Origin: Lycium barbarum
Lineage: Eukaryota; Streptophyta; Magnoliopsida; Solanales; Solanaceae
Assembly: GCF_019175385.1 (NCBI RefSeq)
Contig: NC_083348.1
Location: forward strand, 1,999,001-2,063,000
Direction: 5' to 3'
Length of the DNA: 64,000 bases
The notes below the pieces were generated by a model. That model made no database searches, was not told the origin of the DNA, and saw only the letters and a list, made by a program, of their open reading frames with translations. A program made the position numbers and the translations under genes. Of this stretch, positions 47,201 through 59,400 are shown piece by piece; within the stretch, counting starts at the first letter, position 1, and each line of letters begins with the position of its first letter.

Positions 47201-48038
47201 TATAGACAACAAAATTCGCGTCGAGAAAATAATAATCAAGACATGAATATATCGCAACAATCGTATTATTTGATTTCAAAATATGAGTATTACAATCTCT
47301 ATGATTCATCTGATTCGTCTTTTTAACAATAAATTCAAGGGCTTTTGAGCTTGATCTTTAACTTGATGGATTTGATTTTGACTTGGACTTGAATTCAAGG
47401 GCTTTTGAGCTTGATCTTGAATCTTCGTCTGGATCTCTAGAATTTCTAGAGAAATACTTGGTGCTTGAATGTTTTTAGCTTCTAGAGAAATCTGCGGCGT
47501 TTGATCTACGAGCTATCCCTGGCTTCTTGTTAGAATTTCTGTCCCTTTTCTGAATTATGAGACCCCTATTTATAGTTGTAGGATGAAGGAGTTGTGATAA
47601 GGACATGCTTCTTTAGACCAATCAGAATTAAGCTGACATGCCGATATTTGATTGGCCAGAACATGTCACTTGTACACGTGACACATCTTTATTGGCCTTT
47701 GATTTGATTAGGCATGCTGCATCATTTTGAAACGTAGCATGACGCAATAAGCTCCTTTATTTGACTTGGTGTGCCACGTCATTTGACACGTGGCACCAAT
47801 TTGGGCCTCTTAGATAGGATGGCATCTTTGGGCTTCACAAATTGGGCTCATCATTTATAGGTCAAATCAATGGACTAGCCCAACAAAATTGGCCCTTTAA
47901 TTAAATCTGTATTTATTGGACTTAAATAATTGATCCAAATATACTAGCCAACAATATTTATTTGGACTAACATATCTTCTATTTAATATAATTCGAATTT
48001 CCTATGACTTGAAATTTAATAAAATTTCATCATCCACA
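47201..48038 (-). repeat. Element B 5' LTR
   Basis: On the minus strand it begins TGTGGATGATGAAATTTT and ends TTTTGTTGTCTATA. The last bases have drifted from the TTTGCA of the other LTR. A TATA box (CTATAAATAGGGG, minus) lies near 47565-47580. Many point differences from the 3' LTR indicate an old insertion. Confidence 0.92.
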
Positions 48039-48042
48039 AGAA

Positions 48043-48944
48043 TCTTTCCACGAAACTTCGAAGTAGCTCTCTATCGCCCTATTTTATCTTGAAAATATCT
48101 TCTTTGTAGGTTTTAACCCTTCGGGCTCTGGCTTGAGCTTTCTCGAACACATCTGCAAGCATAGTGAAAGAGTCAATATAATGTTCAGGCAAAAAAGAGT
48201 ACCAAGTTAGAGCTCCCTTTGTGAGTGTTTCCCTAAGTTTCTTGAGGAGAAAAAAATCAATTTCCTCCGACATCAGGTCATTCCCTTTGATGCCAGTTGT
48301 TTAGGCCGTGACATGTTCCTGCAGGTCCATAGTTCCATCATACTTAGGGATGTCTAGCATCTTGAACCTTTTTGAAATGGGTGTCGATGTTGCACTCAAC
48401 TTATATGGTAGTTGTGAGTACTTCCTGGTGTCCGTTCCTTTAATGACTGGCAGTGCTCCCGAGATTTGATCCATCCAGGCATGGATCTCCTTCACGAAAC
48501 TCAAAGCTTCGCTCTATATGGATTCACCTTTCCCTGAACTACATCGGCTCGATCCCTAGTCCCAGTGCTGCTCGATACTGATGTCCAGTGCTCGAATGGG
48601 TTTTTGAAAGATTCCTCAGTGCTACTGCTTCATTGGGGGGCGTCGCTGTCCCTAGAATACCGTCGTTGGACACGATTATCATCATTTGCTACATTTGGGC
48701 CATCAGTTGATTGTGTTGCGCCATCATCTAACCTTTCTGAATGCCATATGGTTCTGCTGGGCCAACAAGAGTTTTGCCACTGCCTCCAGGATGGAGTCAC
48801 TTCTCCGGCCTTGCGGAGATTCAGAACGACTCGGCCTACCGTACCTTGTCTACCTAATGTCAATTTCTCCATCACTGGTGTCATCAACGTCATCGGCGAA
48901 GTATTCTACGTCATCTTTGGGGATATGAGCCTTCCCACTATGAC
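48043..48944 (-). pseudogene. Element C gag, central part (gypsy)
   Basis: Minus-strand frames read DDVEYFADDVDDTSDGEID near 48910, then KRFKMLDIPKYDGTMDLQEH (48400-48320) and a gag core (KGALTWYSFLPEHYIDSFTM, FEKAQARARRVKTYKED). An in-frame stop falls near 48077 before GDRELLRSFVERF at the element B junction. This is the classic plant gypsy gag domain. It continues at 29314 after element B and is cut at 48944 by alpha copy 4. Confidence 0.8.
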
Positions 48945-49946
48945 TATAACACCTCGTAAATTTTCGCGTCGTTGGCATCGTAAGTAAACTAATGTAAGCC
49001 CAGAGAGGCCATAGAGCCCTTATAAGTTTAAGAAAGAATTTTAACAAGTGTTAAATATATATCTAAAGGTTTCGCGATCAAGCGAATCAAAGAAATCAAG
49101 TTCGTCGAAATTCGGGGAAAATTAGGTTGAATTCTGGATAGGATTTTGTCCTAAAGTTCGAGAGGTATATCTTCTAATGTTTAAGGAATTATGGAATGCA
49201 TAACCTATCTAAATTCAAGTTCATAGAGTCTTTTTTCTAATGCAACTGACAAATCGCAAATCCGAAAAGTACGATTCCAAGTACGGCCCGTACAATAATG
49301 TACGACCTGTATAAGGTGGGCGTTCATCCTAGGCGGTGGCCAACTTTAGTTGGTTTTAAATACATTTGAAGGGTCATTTTTCATTATTTATCAACCAAAC
49401 TTCGTCTACAAGCTCCTAAGAATCCTGTCTACTAGTTTGTGAAGGATGTAAGGCAAAATCAAACACTTTAATCCTAATTCTACACCAAAGATTAGCTCAA
49501 AGGAAGATTAGTACTTCTATGGTGTTGTTGTGATGTTGAGGATCGCTGTGAGCTACAGTTTCGACTTGTGGCTGCTATGTGAGGTAAGTATAATGTGTTC
49601 TTGCTTGTGCTTAAGGTTATTTTGGTGTGGGATAAGATAAATCATTGGATTAAGCATGAACTAGTAAATAGAATTGCTAATTGAAGATTGATGAGTTTAT
49701 GAGCTGTTTTTTTAATATTTTTTTTATGTTCTAAGGCTGGATCTTTAATAAAAACACTTATTATCCTATTGTGATTGATGTTGGGTCAAAGTAAATGGTT
49801 ATAATGGATGATATAGGTTGTACGGGTTTCAATCCGAGCTTGCCGCTTGTCGTGAGATGTTAATGAGTTGTTATTGATATATTGTGTCTTGTTGTTCATA
49901 TTTGTTGTGTTGTTATGGTTGTTGCTGTGATATATGGATTTGGAGG

Positions 49947-51992
49947 AATGATATGCATGAATAGAGTATATACACGCATATAGCATCATCATATATATAT
50001 ATGCGCGCATATAGAGCCATCATGCCTCTGTGGACATCATCATCATCATCAGCGTCACAGCCAACTTCAGCCTTCGCACACACGCTCACTTTTTAACACT
50101 TAGATTTAATTTCGTTCCAAACACAATGAAAGGGACACACAGAGTTTACGAGCAATGCCCAACCTTTTTATTATCTCTCAGATATACAAAAGGACTCACG
50201 AATTTGGAGGCTTACAAAACTGATACTTGCCTTAGCCAAATTCCTACAACTTATAGAACCTGCCAGGGGCAGCTACCAACAGTTACAAAGGGGGGTGTGC
50301 ATGGCATGTGCCAGCATTTACATTGGGATAATGACATATAGATTCTAGGCCTAGAATTTCGCCCCCATGCGGGCAGAGCTTCCAAAAATCGTGCACAGCA
50401 TTCGCGCACCTCGACGCCCGTGCCGCGCATGGCCCTTCTGCATGTGCCGCGCGCGTGCCTCGCTCGTGTGCCATGCACCTGCCTCGCTCATGTGCCTCGC
50501 GCGTGCCTTAGCCTGATTTTCGCCTCACAGCTTCGCCCAACACTTAGAATCTTTTCCGCCCATCTTCATGCCAATGTCAGTCATGCCAACACCGTGCCAA
50601 CCCTTTTCCTTGCTTGTTTGCCTTGGCCCCAGCCAACCCATGTCAATGCCCATGTCCGCTGGTGCCAACCCACTGCACGCATGCCCGCCTGGTGCCATGC
50701 GCCTGTCCGTGCCACTGACATTCATCAAGCTGCTTTGCCAACACCCAAGCACCTTGACTTAGCTGCATACCATGCCATCGGCCTGCAACCCCGCACATTG
50801 CTTCAATACCCACATAGGCCACTGTCAAGGGGCAATGTACAAGCCCTTTACACCGCCCTCGCCTGCATGCATCTAGGTTCGAACTTGGGGGTCTAACAAA
50901 CCACCCCCACCAGTTGAACTCGACGCCCTCGTCGAGGCTGTTTTCAAGTAGTCCTCTAATTGCTTGTCGAACTGCCAAAGTGACTTAGTCTTCTCCCAAG
51001 TAGCATCAGCTTCTTGCCTACCCTTCCATTGAATCAGAAATTCTGTCCGCCTATTCTTCTTGACACCAAGTATCTGATGATCCAGTATCTTTTCAATCTC
51101 AGCATCAAACTGTGTGCGCACCACAGCCGGCGCTCTCTTTGACTGGTTCCTGTCCGGATCAGCATCTTCAAAATAAGGCTTTAGAAAACTCACGTGGAAG
51201 GTTGGGTGTAATTTCAACCTTTCAGGCAGTTTCAACCTATAAGCAACTTCACCAATTTTCTGAACCACTTCAAATGGTCCATCATATTTTGGGATCAACC
51301 CGCGGTGCCTAAACTTACTTGTAATCTGTTTCCAGATTTGGGGAGTAAGCTTGAGCAGCACCCGATCACCAACATTAAATTCCAACGCTCTTCTACGCTG
51401 GTCTGCATACTTTTTCATCCGCTTCTGGGCCTTGCGCAAACTGTCTTGCGCTTCTGCAAGCACTTCTTGCTTGTCCCTAACAAAACGATAGGCAGCAGGG
51501 CATTTCCCTTGAGTCTTCTGCTTGGCAACATCAAGCGGAGTCATAGGCTGCCTGCCTAGGACCAACTCAAACGGGCTCATCTCCGTGGCTGACGACTTGT
51601 GCAAATTATAGCAAAATTGTGCACTGTCCAATAAGTCCACCCAATTCCGCTGACTTGCTGTCACAAAGTGCCTCTGATATTCTTCCAACAAGTGATTAAT
51701 TCTTTCCGTTTGCCCATCAGTTTGAGGATGGTTCGCCGTGGAGAACTTCAAATCAGTTCCCATCATATTGAACAATGCAGTCCAAAATCGACCTGTGAAC
51801 CGAGTATCCCTATCACTGATGATATCAGCTGGCACACCAAAGAACTTAACCACATTTTTGTAAAACAAATCTGCAGCAATATCTGACGAACACACCACTG
51901 GGGCAGCAATAAAAACAGCATACTTTGAGAACCTGTCCACCACCACCATGACTGATGCCATACCGTTTACCTTCGGAAACCCACTAATGAAG
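49947..51992. repeat. Left arm of a long inverted repeat
   Basis: It is the inverse of 52511-54756. It includes about 105 bp of the LTR alpha host sequence, a chromovirus LTR (50052-50898, minus) and the end of its pol gene. The arm lacks about 190 bp present in the right arm (54462-54656). The visible divergence is a few percent. Confidence 0.92.
50052..50898 (-). repeat. Chromovirus (element D) 3' LTR, left-arm copy
   Basis: On the minus strand it starts TGTTAGACCCCCAAG at 50898, directly after a G-rich tract (GGTGGGGGTGGTT). It ends near GTGACGCTGA at 50052. It holds a GC-rich stretch of GCGCGAGGC / GTGCATGGC-like repeats at 50400-50520, very unlike the AT-rich surroundings. Confidence 0.75.
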
Positions 51993-52510
51993 TCCATCGA
52001 AACAGACATCCAAGGCCTTTCAGGAATAGGAAGAGGCTGCAGCAAACCTGCTTCCTTCTTGCGCTCCGTTTTATCTAGTTGACAAACCAGACAAGTTTTT
52101 ACATAAGCTTCCACATCATCTTCTATCTTTGGCCAGTAATACACTCTAGACAGTAATGCCATCATCCGCTCAACACCCGGATGTCCGGCCCAAGTAGTGT
52201 CATGCGCCTCTTTCAATAGTTCTTTGCGCAGTCCACCACCTTGAGGTACCACGATCCTCCCCCCTTTGAAATAGAGCAGATCGTCCTCGATCCAGTACCT
52301 CCTCACTGTCCCCTCTTGAACTTGACTCATTAATTTAGTGTATAATGAATCATTTGCAGCACATAGTCTAATTTTATCAATAAAATCAGACTCCAACCGC
52401 GAAATTGAATATATGGCAGCAGCAAATACCTCCTTTCTACTCAAAGCATCAGCAACCTGGTTGTGCTTCCCTGGCTTATGCTCCCACATGAAGTCATACT
52501 CCGCCAAGAA
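50873..52510 (-). pseudogene. Chromovirus (element D) pol 3' part: RNase H end, integrase, chromodomain
   Basis: On the minus strand the frame is open over about 540 codons. It starts in the RNase H tail (FMWEHKPGKHNQVADALSRK). The integrase zinc finger follows (HDTTWAGHPGVERMM...CLVCQLDK), then the core with MDFISGFPKVNGM, ISDRDTRFTGRFW and HPQTDGQTERINHL, supplying the D, D and E. A C-terminal chromodomain (TEFLIQWKGRQEADATWEKT) places it among chromoviruses. The 5' part (gag, protease, RT) is missing: the copy is cut at the inverted-repeat spacer edge near 52510. This segment is intact, but the element is not. Confidence 0.92.
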
Positions 52511-53630
52511 CTTCATTAGTGGGTTTCCGAAGGTAAACGGTATGGCATCAGTCATGGTGGTGGTGGATAGGTTCTCAAAGTATGCTGTTTTTATTGCTGC
52601 CCCAGTGGTGTGTTCGTCAGATATTGCTGCATATTTGTTTTACAAAAATGTGGTTAAGTTCTTTGGTGTGCCAGCTGATATCATCAGTGATAGGGATACT
52701 CGGTTCACAGGTCGATTTTAGACTGCATTGTTCAATATGATGGGAACTGATTTGAAGTTCTCCACGGCGAACCATCCTCAAACTGATGGGCAAACGGAAA
52801 GAATTAATCACTTGTTGGAAGAATATCTGAGGCACTTTGTGACAGCAAGTCAGCGGAATTGGGTGGACTTATTGGACAGTGCACAATTTTGCTATAATTT
52901 GCACAAGTCGTCAGCCACGGAGATGAGCCCGTTTGAGTTGGTCCTAGGCAGACAGCCTATGACCCCGCTTGATGTTGCCAAGCAGAAAACTCAAGGGAAA
53001 TGCCCTGCTGCCTATCGTTTTGTCAGGGACAAGCAGGAAGTGCTTGCAGAAGCGCAAGACAGTTTGCGCAAGGCCCAGAAGCGGATGAAAAAGTATGCAA
53101 ACCAGCGTAGAAGAGCATTGGAATTTAATGTTGGTGATCGGGTGCTGCTCAAGCTTACTCCCCAAATCTGGAAACAGATTACAAGTAAGTTTAGGCACCG
53201 CGGGTTGATTCCAAAATATGATGGACCATTTGAAGTGGTTCAGAAAATTGGTGAAGTTGCTTATAGGTTGAAACTGCCTGAAAGGTTGAAATTACACCCA
53301 ACCTTCCATGTGAGTTTTCTAAAGCCTTATTTTGAAGATGCTGATCCGGACAGGAACCAGTCAAAGAGAGCGTCGGCTGTGCTGCGCACACAGTTTGATG
53401 CTGAGATTCAAAAGATACTGGATCATCGGATACTTGGTGTCAAGAAGAATAGGCGGACAGAATTTCTGATTCAATGGAAGAGTAGGCAAGAAGCTGATGC
53501 TACTTAGGAGAAGACTAAGTCACTTTGGCAGTTCGACAAGCAATTGGAGGACTACTTGAAAACAGCCTCGACGAGGGCGTCGAGTTCAACTGGTGGGGGT
53601 GGTTTGTTAGACCCCCAAGTTCGAAGCTAG
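52511..53630 (+). pseudogene. Chromovirus (element D) integrase and chromodomain, right-arm copy
   Basis: It starts inside the integrase core (NFISGFPKVNG) and repeats the rest of the left copy on the opposite strand. Two nonsense codons are present where the left copy has Trp: TAG at 52719-52721 (GRFW position) and TAG at 53505-53507 (ATWEK position). Both are TGG to TAG, a G-to-A change. Confidence 0.9.
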
Positions 53631-54461
53631 ATGCATGCAGGCGAGAGCGGTGTCAAGGGCTTGTACATTGCCCCTTGACAGTGGCCTATGTGGGTATTGA
53701 AGCAATGTGCGGGGTTGCAGGCCGATGGCATGGTATGCAGCTAAGTCAAGGTGCTTGGGTGTTGGCAAAGCAGCTTGATGAATGTCAGTGGCACGGACAG
53801 GCGCATGGCACAAGGCGGGCATGCGTGCAGTGGGTTGGCACTAGCGGACATGGGCATTGACATGGGCTGGCTGGGGCCAAGGCAAACGAGCAAGGAAAAG
53901 GGTTGGCATGGTGTTGGCATGACTGACATTGGCATGAAGATGGGCGGAAAAGATTCTAAGTGTTGGGCGAAGCTGTGAGGCGAAAATCAAGCTAAGGCAC
54001 GCGCGAGGCACATGAGCGAGGCAGGTGCATGGCACACGAGCGAGGCACGCGCGCGGCACATGCAGAAGGGCCATGCGCGGCACGGGCGTCGAGGTGCGCG
54101 CATGCGCGAATGCTGTGCACGATTTTTGGAAGCTCTGCCCACATGGGGGCGAAATTCTAGGCGTAGAATCTATATGTCATTATTCCAATGTTAATGCTGG
54201 CACATGCCATGCACACCCCCCCTTGTAACTGTTGGTAGCTGCCCTTGGCAGGTTCTATAAGTTGTAGGAATTTGGCTAAGGCAAGGAATCAGTTTTGTAA
54301 GCCTCCAAATTCGTGAGTCCTTTTGTATATCTGAGAGATAATAAAAAGGTTGGGCATTGCTCGTAAACTCTGTGTGTCCCTTTCATTGTGTTTGGAACGA
54401 AATTAAATCTAAGTGTTAAAAAGTGAGCGTGTGTGCGAAGGCTGAAGTTGGCTGTGACGCT
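53605..54461 (+). repeat. Chromovirus (element D) LTR, right-arm copy
   Basis: It starts TGTTAGACCCCCAAG after the same G-rich tract and ends near GTGACGCTGA. It is the inverse duplicate of 50052-50898. Confidence 0.75.
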
Positions 54462-54508
54462 GACTGCCGTGCAGTGGTGAAGTTGAAAAAAACACCCCTG
54501 TAACAACT

Positions 54509-54510
<2 letters not shown>

Positions 54511-54556
<46 letters not shown>
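54511..54556. repeat. (TA)n microsatellite
   Basis: About 21 TA units lie in the extra segment of the right arm. Confidence 0.95.
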
Positions 54557-54560
<4 letters not shown>

Positions 54561-55327
54561 TTAAAATATTGATGTCTATAATGGCTTGATGACGTTATAT
54601 ACGCATATATATGGTACGACGGCACTATAGAAGCACCTCGGATCATGTGAATATTATGATGATGATGATGTCCACAGAGGCATGATGGCTCTATATGCGC
54701 GCATATATATATGATGATGCTATATGCGTGTATATACTCTATTCATGCATATCATTGCCCACAGTGGCAATACAGAGTCAAGGTTGAGATTTTTATTCCT
54801 CTATTACATTGATGTCTTTCCTTATGTTGTTATCCGCCTTACATACTCGGTACTTTATTCCTATTGACGTCCATTTGCCTAGGGATGTTGTGTTTCGTGC
54901 CTGCATGTCCTGATATACCGGTTAACGGTCCTCCCGGTAGGTTACCAGCTTAGTAGACAGTGCAATTGCACTCCACTTGCTCCAGAGTTGGCTTTTTGGG
55001 TTAGTGGGTTAGTATGACTATGTATATATGTTATGGCTATGGCGAGGCCCTGTCCCGACCTTATGACGATTATGTACTCCCTAGAGGCTTATAGACAGAT
55101 GCCATGTAGATAGATGTTTTGTATGGCCATGTCGGCCTTGTAAGCCCGTATATCATGTTGGGGTCATTTCTTGTCGAACATTCTTTATATCCTATTCAGA
55201 TTGTCTCATGGAGGATCCTTTCCCACTTGTGTATGTTATTGTGACTAGGGATGTACGTTATGGTGGTGCCCGACAAGTAAGGTCGGGGTGCCCGTTGCGG
55301 CCCTTTGGTTTGGGTCGTGACAATGAC

Positions 55328-55661
55328 GATCTCGGTCCACGCTGGATGCGGGGGTTCTCACGGGATCTTTGCTTCGACCCTTGTTATGCATAGGGGTTCG
55401 CGTAGGCTCTTCATCTTAGTCCTTGTTCCGCTCTCTAGTCAAAGGCAATCCGGCAAAATCGGGAATTACATCCGCCCTGTTCACAAGCAATAGTCCATCA
55501 TTTAGATAATTATTGTCCTGGTTGGAGTTCAAGATGTTATGCTTGATCCCAGTCATATCAGTTTCTCTTGCAAAAAAAAAAAAAAATTATAGCAACTTAG
55601 AGGGAGTAGGTAAATAGGTCGAAATAACACTACAATTGTCCTATCCCCACATACGGCACCG
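55328..55661 (-). pseudogene. Element C leader, gag start and primer site
   Basis: On the minus strand MKSLREPLCITRVEAKIP and TEIVIVGRLISPK join the gag pieces beyond alpha copy 4. At 55644-55661 the minus strand reads CGGTGCCGTATGTGGGGA. This resembles, with changes, the primer site TGGCGCCGTTGCCGGGGA I recall from plant Athila/Tat elements. It is decayed. Confidence 0.5.
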
Positions 55662-56454
55662 AACAGTTTACCCCTAAATCCATAATTCATAACAATTGAA
55701 TTTGTGTAATGGCCAAAGTTGGTTAAGGTCGGCCAAATTAACTATTCTTACTTACTATATTATGTAGAGAAATATTGAATAGTATAAGCAATGGAGAGTA
55801 AAGCAATAAAACAAAGTGAAATAATAAATGCTTATTAAAATGGCTCCGGGGCTGTCGACTGGCAGTGACTTCGGGTTACAACGATCAAGAGAAAGCTTGA
55901 GAGCTTGTGAGTTTAAAGAAGATAATGGAAAAAAAGTGTAGTAGCATTTTGTGATTCAAAATCATATACCTTACAAGTGATGAGACAAGATGTTTTTATA
56001 GCCTAACCCTAAGGTTACTCCGTGCTTAGTGCCCCACTCTATTGAACAGTTTTTGCACGTGTACTGCACGGTTGAGATTTTTCATGAGAGAGTCCCTGAT
56101 TCCTCAAGGTTGTTTATCCTCAAGACTTATCTTGACTGACTGCTCCATCGACTGTGGTCACGAACCTCTGGGGGTCGAAAAGTTTGTATTATGGCCCTAG
56201 ACTTTGTACGTATATGGATGTCCTCCCCGAACAGACAGGGGACGGCCTCTGCTAGGTCATAACTGATTTGTCTCTGTTTTTAATGCGTCAGTCTGTGATT
56301 CGCACAACTGCTTTATCCAGATTTTACCCATACGATTAGGAATAGTAGATATACAACTAATAATTCGTATAAAATTTAAGATATTTTTAGATATCCTTTC
56401 TATCTGATGTGTCACGGTTCACTTTTACGTGAGGCATAAAAACTACTTCGATGT

Positions 56455-59400
56455 TGTGGACTCTATTTGGATTTTTATATTTTTAGAGTCTCTACCTAAT
56501 TTATAAGGGAAATTAGGAAAACCAAATTAACAGGGTTTTATCAAATAAGAGAAAAATCCTTTTTAAACCAGAGCTCGAGGTAAGGGTTCCGGTGATCCCC
56601 TAGGGAAGATTTTAAGCACCCTAGCATTAAGGATCTGTAGAATACGGTTGACTTACGAGCTTCAATGTGTGATTAGTTGTAATTATTTGCTCAAAGAGTT
56701 TTCCTTGCTTCATTACAAGACAAGTGACAACCTCTCAAACCTCACCTATACTTATGATCATAGACAGTCCCAGCATTTACCCTTAATGAGACTTATCAGT
56801 TCACAATACCATGAAAAAGGTCCAACCTTTTTATCTTTCCCATTTCTTAGCTAGTTTAGAGACATCAACTTTCACTCTAACAGACACATCAATGCAGCTA
56901 TGGATCTCCCTAGTCTTCTTTTAGGCATGGTGGACATATGTATACTCATAAAACCAAACAAGTGATTCTGATCATTCTAACACCAACATACTAGAATACA
57001 TTAGAGATGTAGTAAGATTAGCAATTGACACTGTATAGTCCCATCATAAACAATCATTTAAACACTTAAGGCATTTCAAACGGGGTATCTTTTGTTATCT
57101 TGAAATTAAACAACAACCACACAGAGGAAAATGGTATATAGGTTTTTAAACAAGACTTTTTTTGATTCAAGACTTTTGTTCAATATGAGCATAGGAGCAT
57201 AGTTTTGGTGTTTGAACTAGATATATTGTCCCTAAACATAGTTGGACTAATGAACCAACCATAGACAAGTATGAGAATTCCACATAATCTCATTTTAGAT
57301 CTTGTTTTAAGCAGGGGAACACTTAAGTTGGGTAATTTAGTCCTTAGTGACAATTTCAACATGAATAATGTGAAAGACAAGCAGATATGATTCCCTTATA
57401 GAAACTAGCAAAAGATTTAGCATTATTTTCAGTTCCTTAAACCCAATAACCAATAATTCAGACCACAACATAAGCATTTTATTTCAAAATAACCAAGATC
57501 TGAGAATAAAGCCATTACAGGATCTTGCAGGGACATTAAGACAACACATAAACCAACTTAAATAACTTGAACCAACACTGGTATACTCAGGGGGATACAT
57601 GGAGACATTTAAGCAAGTACACAAACCAACATTAACAGGCATATGGTCATTTGTAAGGTTAAATAGAGACTCACGTTCACACTAAGCCCAAGATAATTGA
57701 GATAAATATAGAATGCTTATCAAAAGACTAAAAAATAAAGGCATATTGACTCAACACAAAAATCATTAAGCTGTACTCATCAAAATAGCTTAAACCATAC
57801 TTAAATGACTAAACTAAACATTTTCATGCTATTTCAACCTAATCCTGACATAAATGAACCATAGATGATTAAACTAAACTCATGCTTGAACATTGATTAG
57901 ACTAGGCCTACTAATGAACCAACAAATGAGAAGCCATATAATCATTTTAGCAACCAAGTGTCAAACAAACTCTTAAGCATGCTGATAACAAGATTAAACC
58001 AACAGCAACATCCGGACTGTAACAAAACTTTAAACCATTCACAACGCGACACATTAATGATTAAACCACTACATATTCAGCTGGGTAACAACTAGATGTG
58101 TACATGATAATACTGAACTATTTCTATCTAACAATAAGCTAAGATAAACAAAACTGAATAAATACACACATAGCAGAAATAGTTGGACTAAATTGAAAAG
58201 GTGGTTATGCTAACAGTGCTATTACCTACTAGTAAAACAAGATAAACAACATGCTTACACAAGCAAATGACTAAGCTAAACAAAAAAATGATCTAAGCTA
58301 ACAACTAAACAATGTATGAATTACTAAACTATATGGAACTAAAATCAACCTGTATAGTCTACATAAATATGCTAATAACACATGATTAAACTAACAAGAA
58401 AACAACACAACTTAACTACAATGAACAAACAACTAAATTAAATAGAGATTAGGCAAATAGGCACATAAGAAACTAAACAATGAACACATATACTGAAATT
58501 TAAACTAAAAGAGAAAAGAATTACTTTTTTTGAGTGCAGCCTTGGTCAAATTTGGAATTGGAAAATACTTTTCCTCCAAAACTCAGCCACAAACAAAAGA
58601 ACTAGTTAAAATTTTAATTGAAAAGATTCAATAAGTCAAATGTTCCAGCAAATGCTAGATCCCTAGGTATATTGAACCTTTTTTTTGCTCTGATTTGAGA
58701 CTTTTGTGTGTATATATTCGTGAATGGATCTTTTGAAGTGAGATATGGGGTCCTATATAATCTGAAAGCTGAAAAACCCTAATTCAATGTGGGACAAGTG
58801 GAATTTTCAAGTGATTTATCTTAAATACCGCCTAAACTCCAACAACCAATGAGAATTGTGTATTCAAAATCAAAATAAGACAAAAACAATTAAGGCTGAA
58901 AAGCAATGACAAATACAAAGATATACCTCGTTTGGGTGGTTCTACCACGGAGAATGGGTAAAGCATTTACCCAAATTAGTTGAGCAAAGATTGTATCAAA
59001 GCAGTTGTACATTATGGCTTTGCCATTTTTGGCTGATGACGATGAGAGAGAATGGTAACATCGCGACGACGCTATGGTTTGTTGTAGAAACCCTCATTTC
59101 TATACTGAAGTGTATAGAGGGTTTGTTTGGTTAAGCCTTATAGACTTAAGAGATTGGGTCGGGTCAGGTCCTTCACTGACTGGGCTCGACCAATTTTAAA
59201 ATAAAGGAAAAGGGTTCCAAATATATAATATACATGTATATATGCGTATATACATGTATATATGAAAGGCCAAAATGTGCAATTACTTAAATAGCCGGTT
59301 TTAAAAAGTGACAATTAATTAAACATTTAACTATAGCCAAATTAAAACAAAAACTAATTAATTCTTTTCAAATAAGGTCAAATGCACAAGATGATCATTT

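Larger units (their letters stand above)
29315..48038 (-). mobile_element. Element B: Tat-type Ty3/gypsy retrotransposon with two LTRs (nested host)
   Basis: The 3' LTR is 29315-30151 and the 5' LTR 47201-48038 (837 and 838 bp), both starting TGT(A/G)GAT on the minus strand. Flanking GGAAT (29310-29314) and AGAAT (48039-48043) are a 5-bp target duplication with one change. Inside, on the minus strand, come a primer site, gag, an aspartic protease, RT, RNase H, a second RNase H, a decayed integrase, a long 3' untranslated repeat region and a polypurine tract. RNase H before integrase is the gypsy order, and the second RNase H plus 3' repeats point to the Tat lineage. Two long insertions (34742-40206 and 40907-43384) bring it to 18.7 kb. 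Confidence 0.93.
52511..54756. repeat. Right arm of the long inverted repeat
   Basis: It mirrors 49947-51992 across a 518-bp spacer (51993-52510) that holds the single-copy RNase H/integrase start. It contains an extra segment (about 54462-54656) with host LTR sequence and a (TA)n run. Confidence 0.92.
48945..55322 (+). mobile_element. Solo LTR, family alpha, copy 4, carrying the chromovirus inverted repeat
   Basis: The start reads TATAACACCTCG (TG changed to TA) and the end GGTTTGGGTCGTGACA. A perfect 5-bp target duplication ATGAC lies at 48940-48944 and 55323-55327. LTR sequence itself covers 48945-50051 and about 54462-55322. It has a weak palindrome pair (AGTACGGCCCGTAC, 49274), TTTTAAATACA as TATA and a donor-like GAG/GTAAGT at 49584. 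The acceptor position seen in other copies reads GCCTGCATG, so its AG is lost. Confidence 0.88.

Noticed and set aside
50251..50978. Long frames rich in Met, His and Arg in the GC-rich LTR of element D
   Set aside because: Frames are open on several strands at once because the LTR is GC-rich, and no domain is visible.
52338..53507. Plus-strand integrase-like frame as a separate active gene
   Set aside because: It is the right arm of the inverted repeat. It lacks the zinc finger and first part of the core and has two TAG codons.
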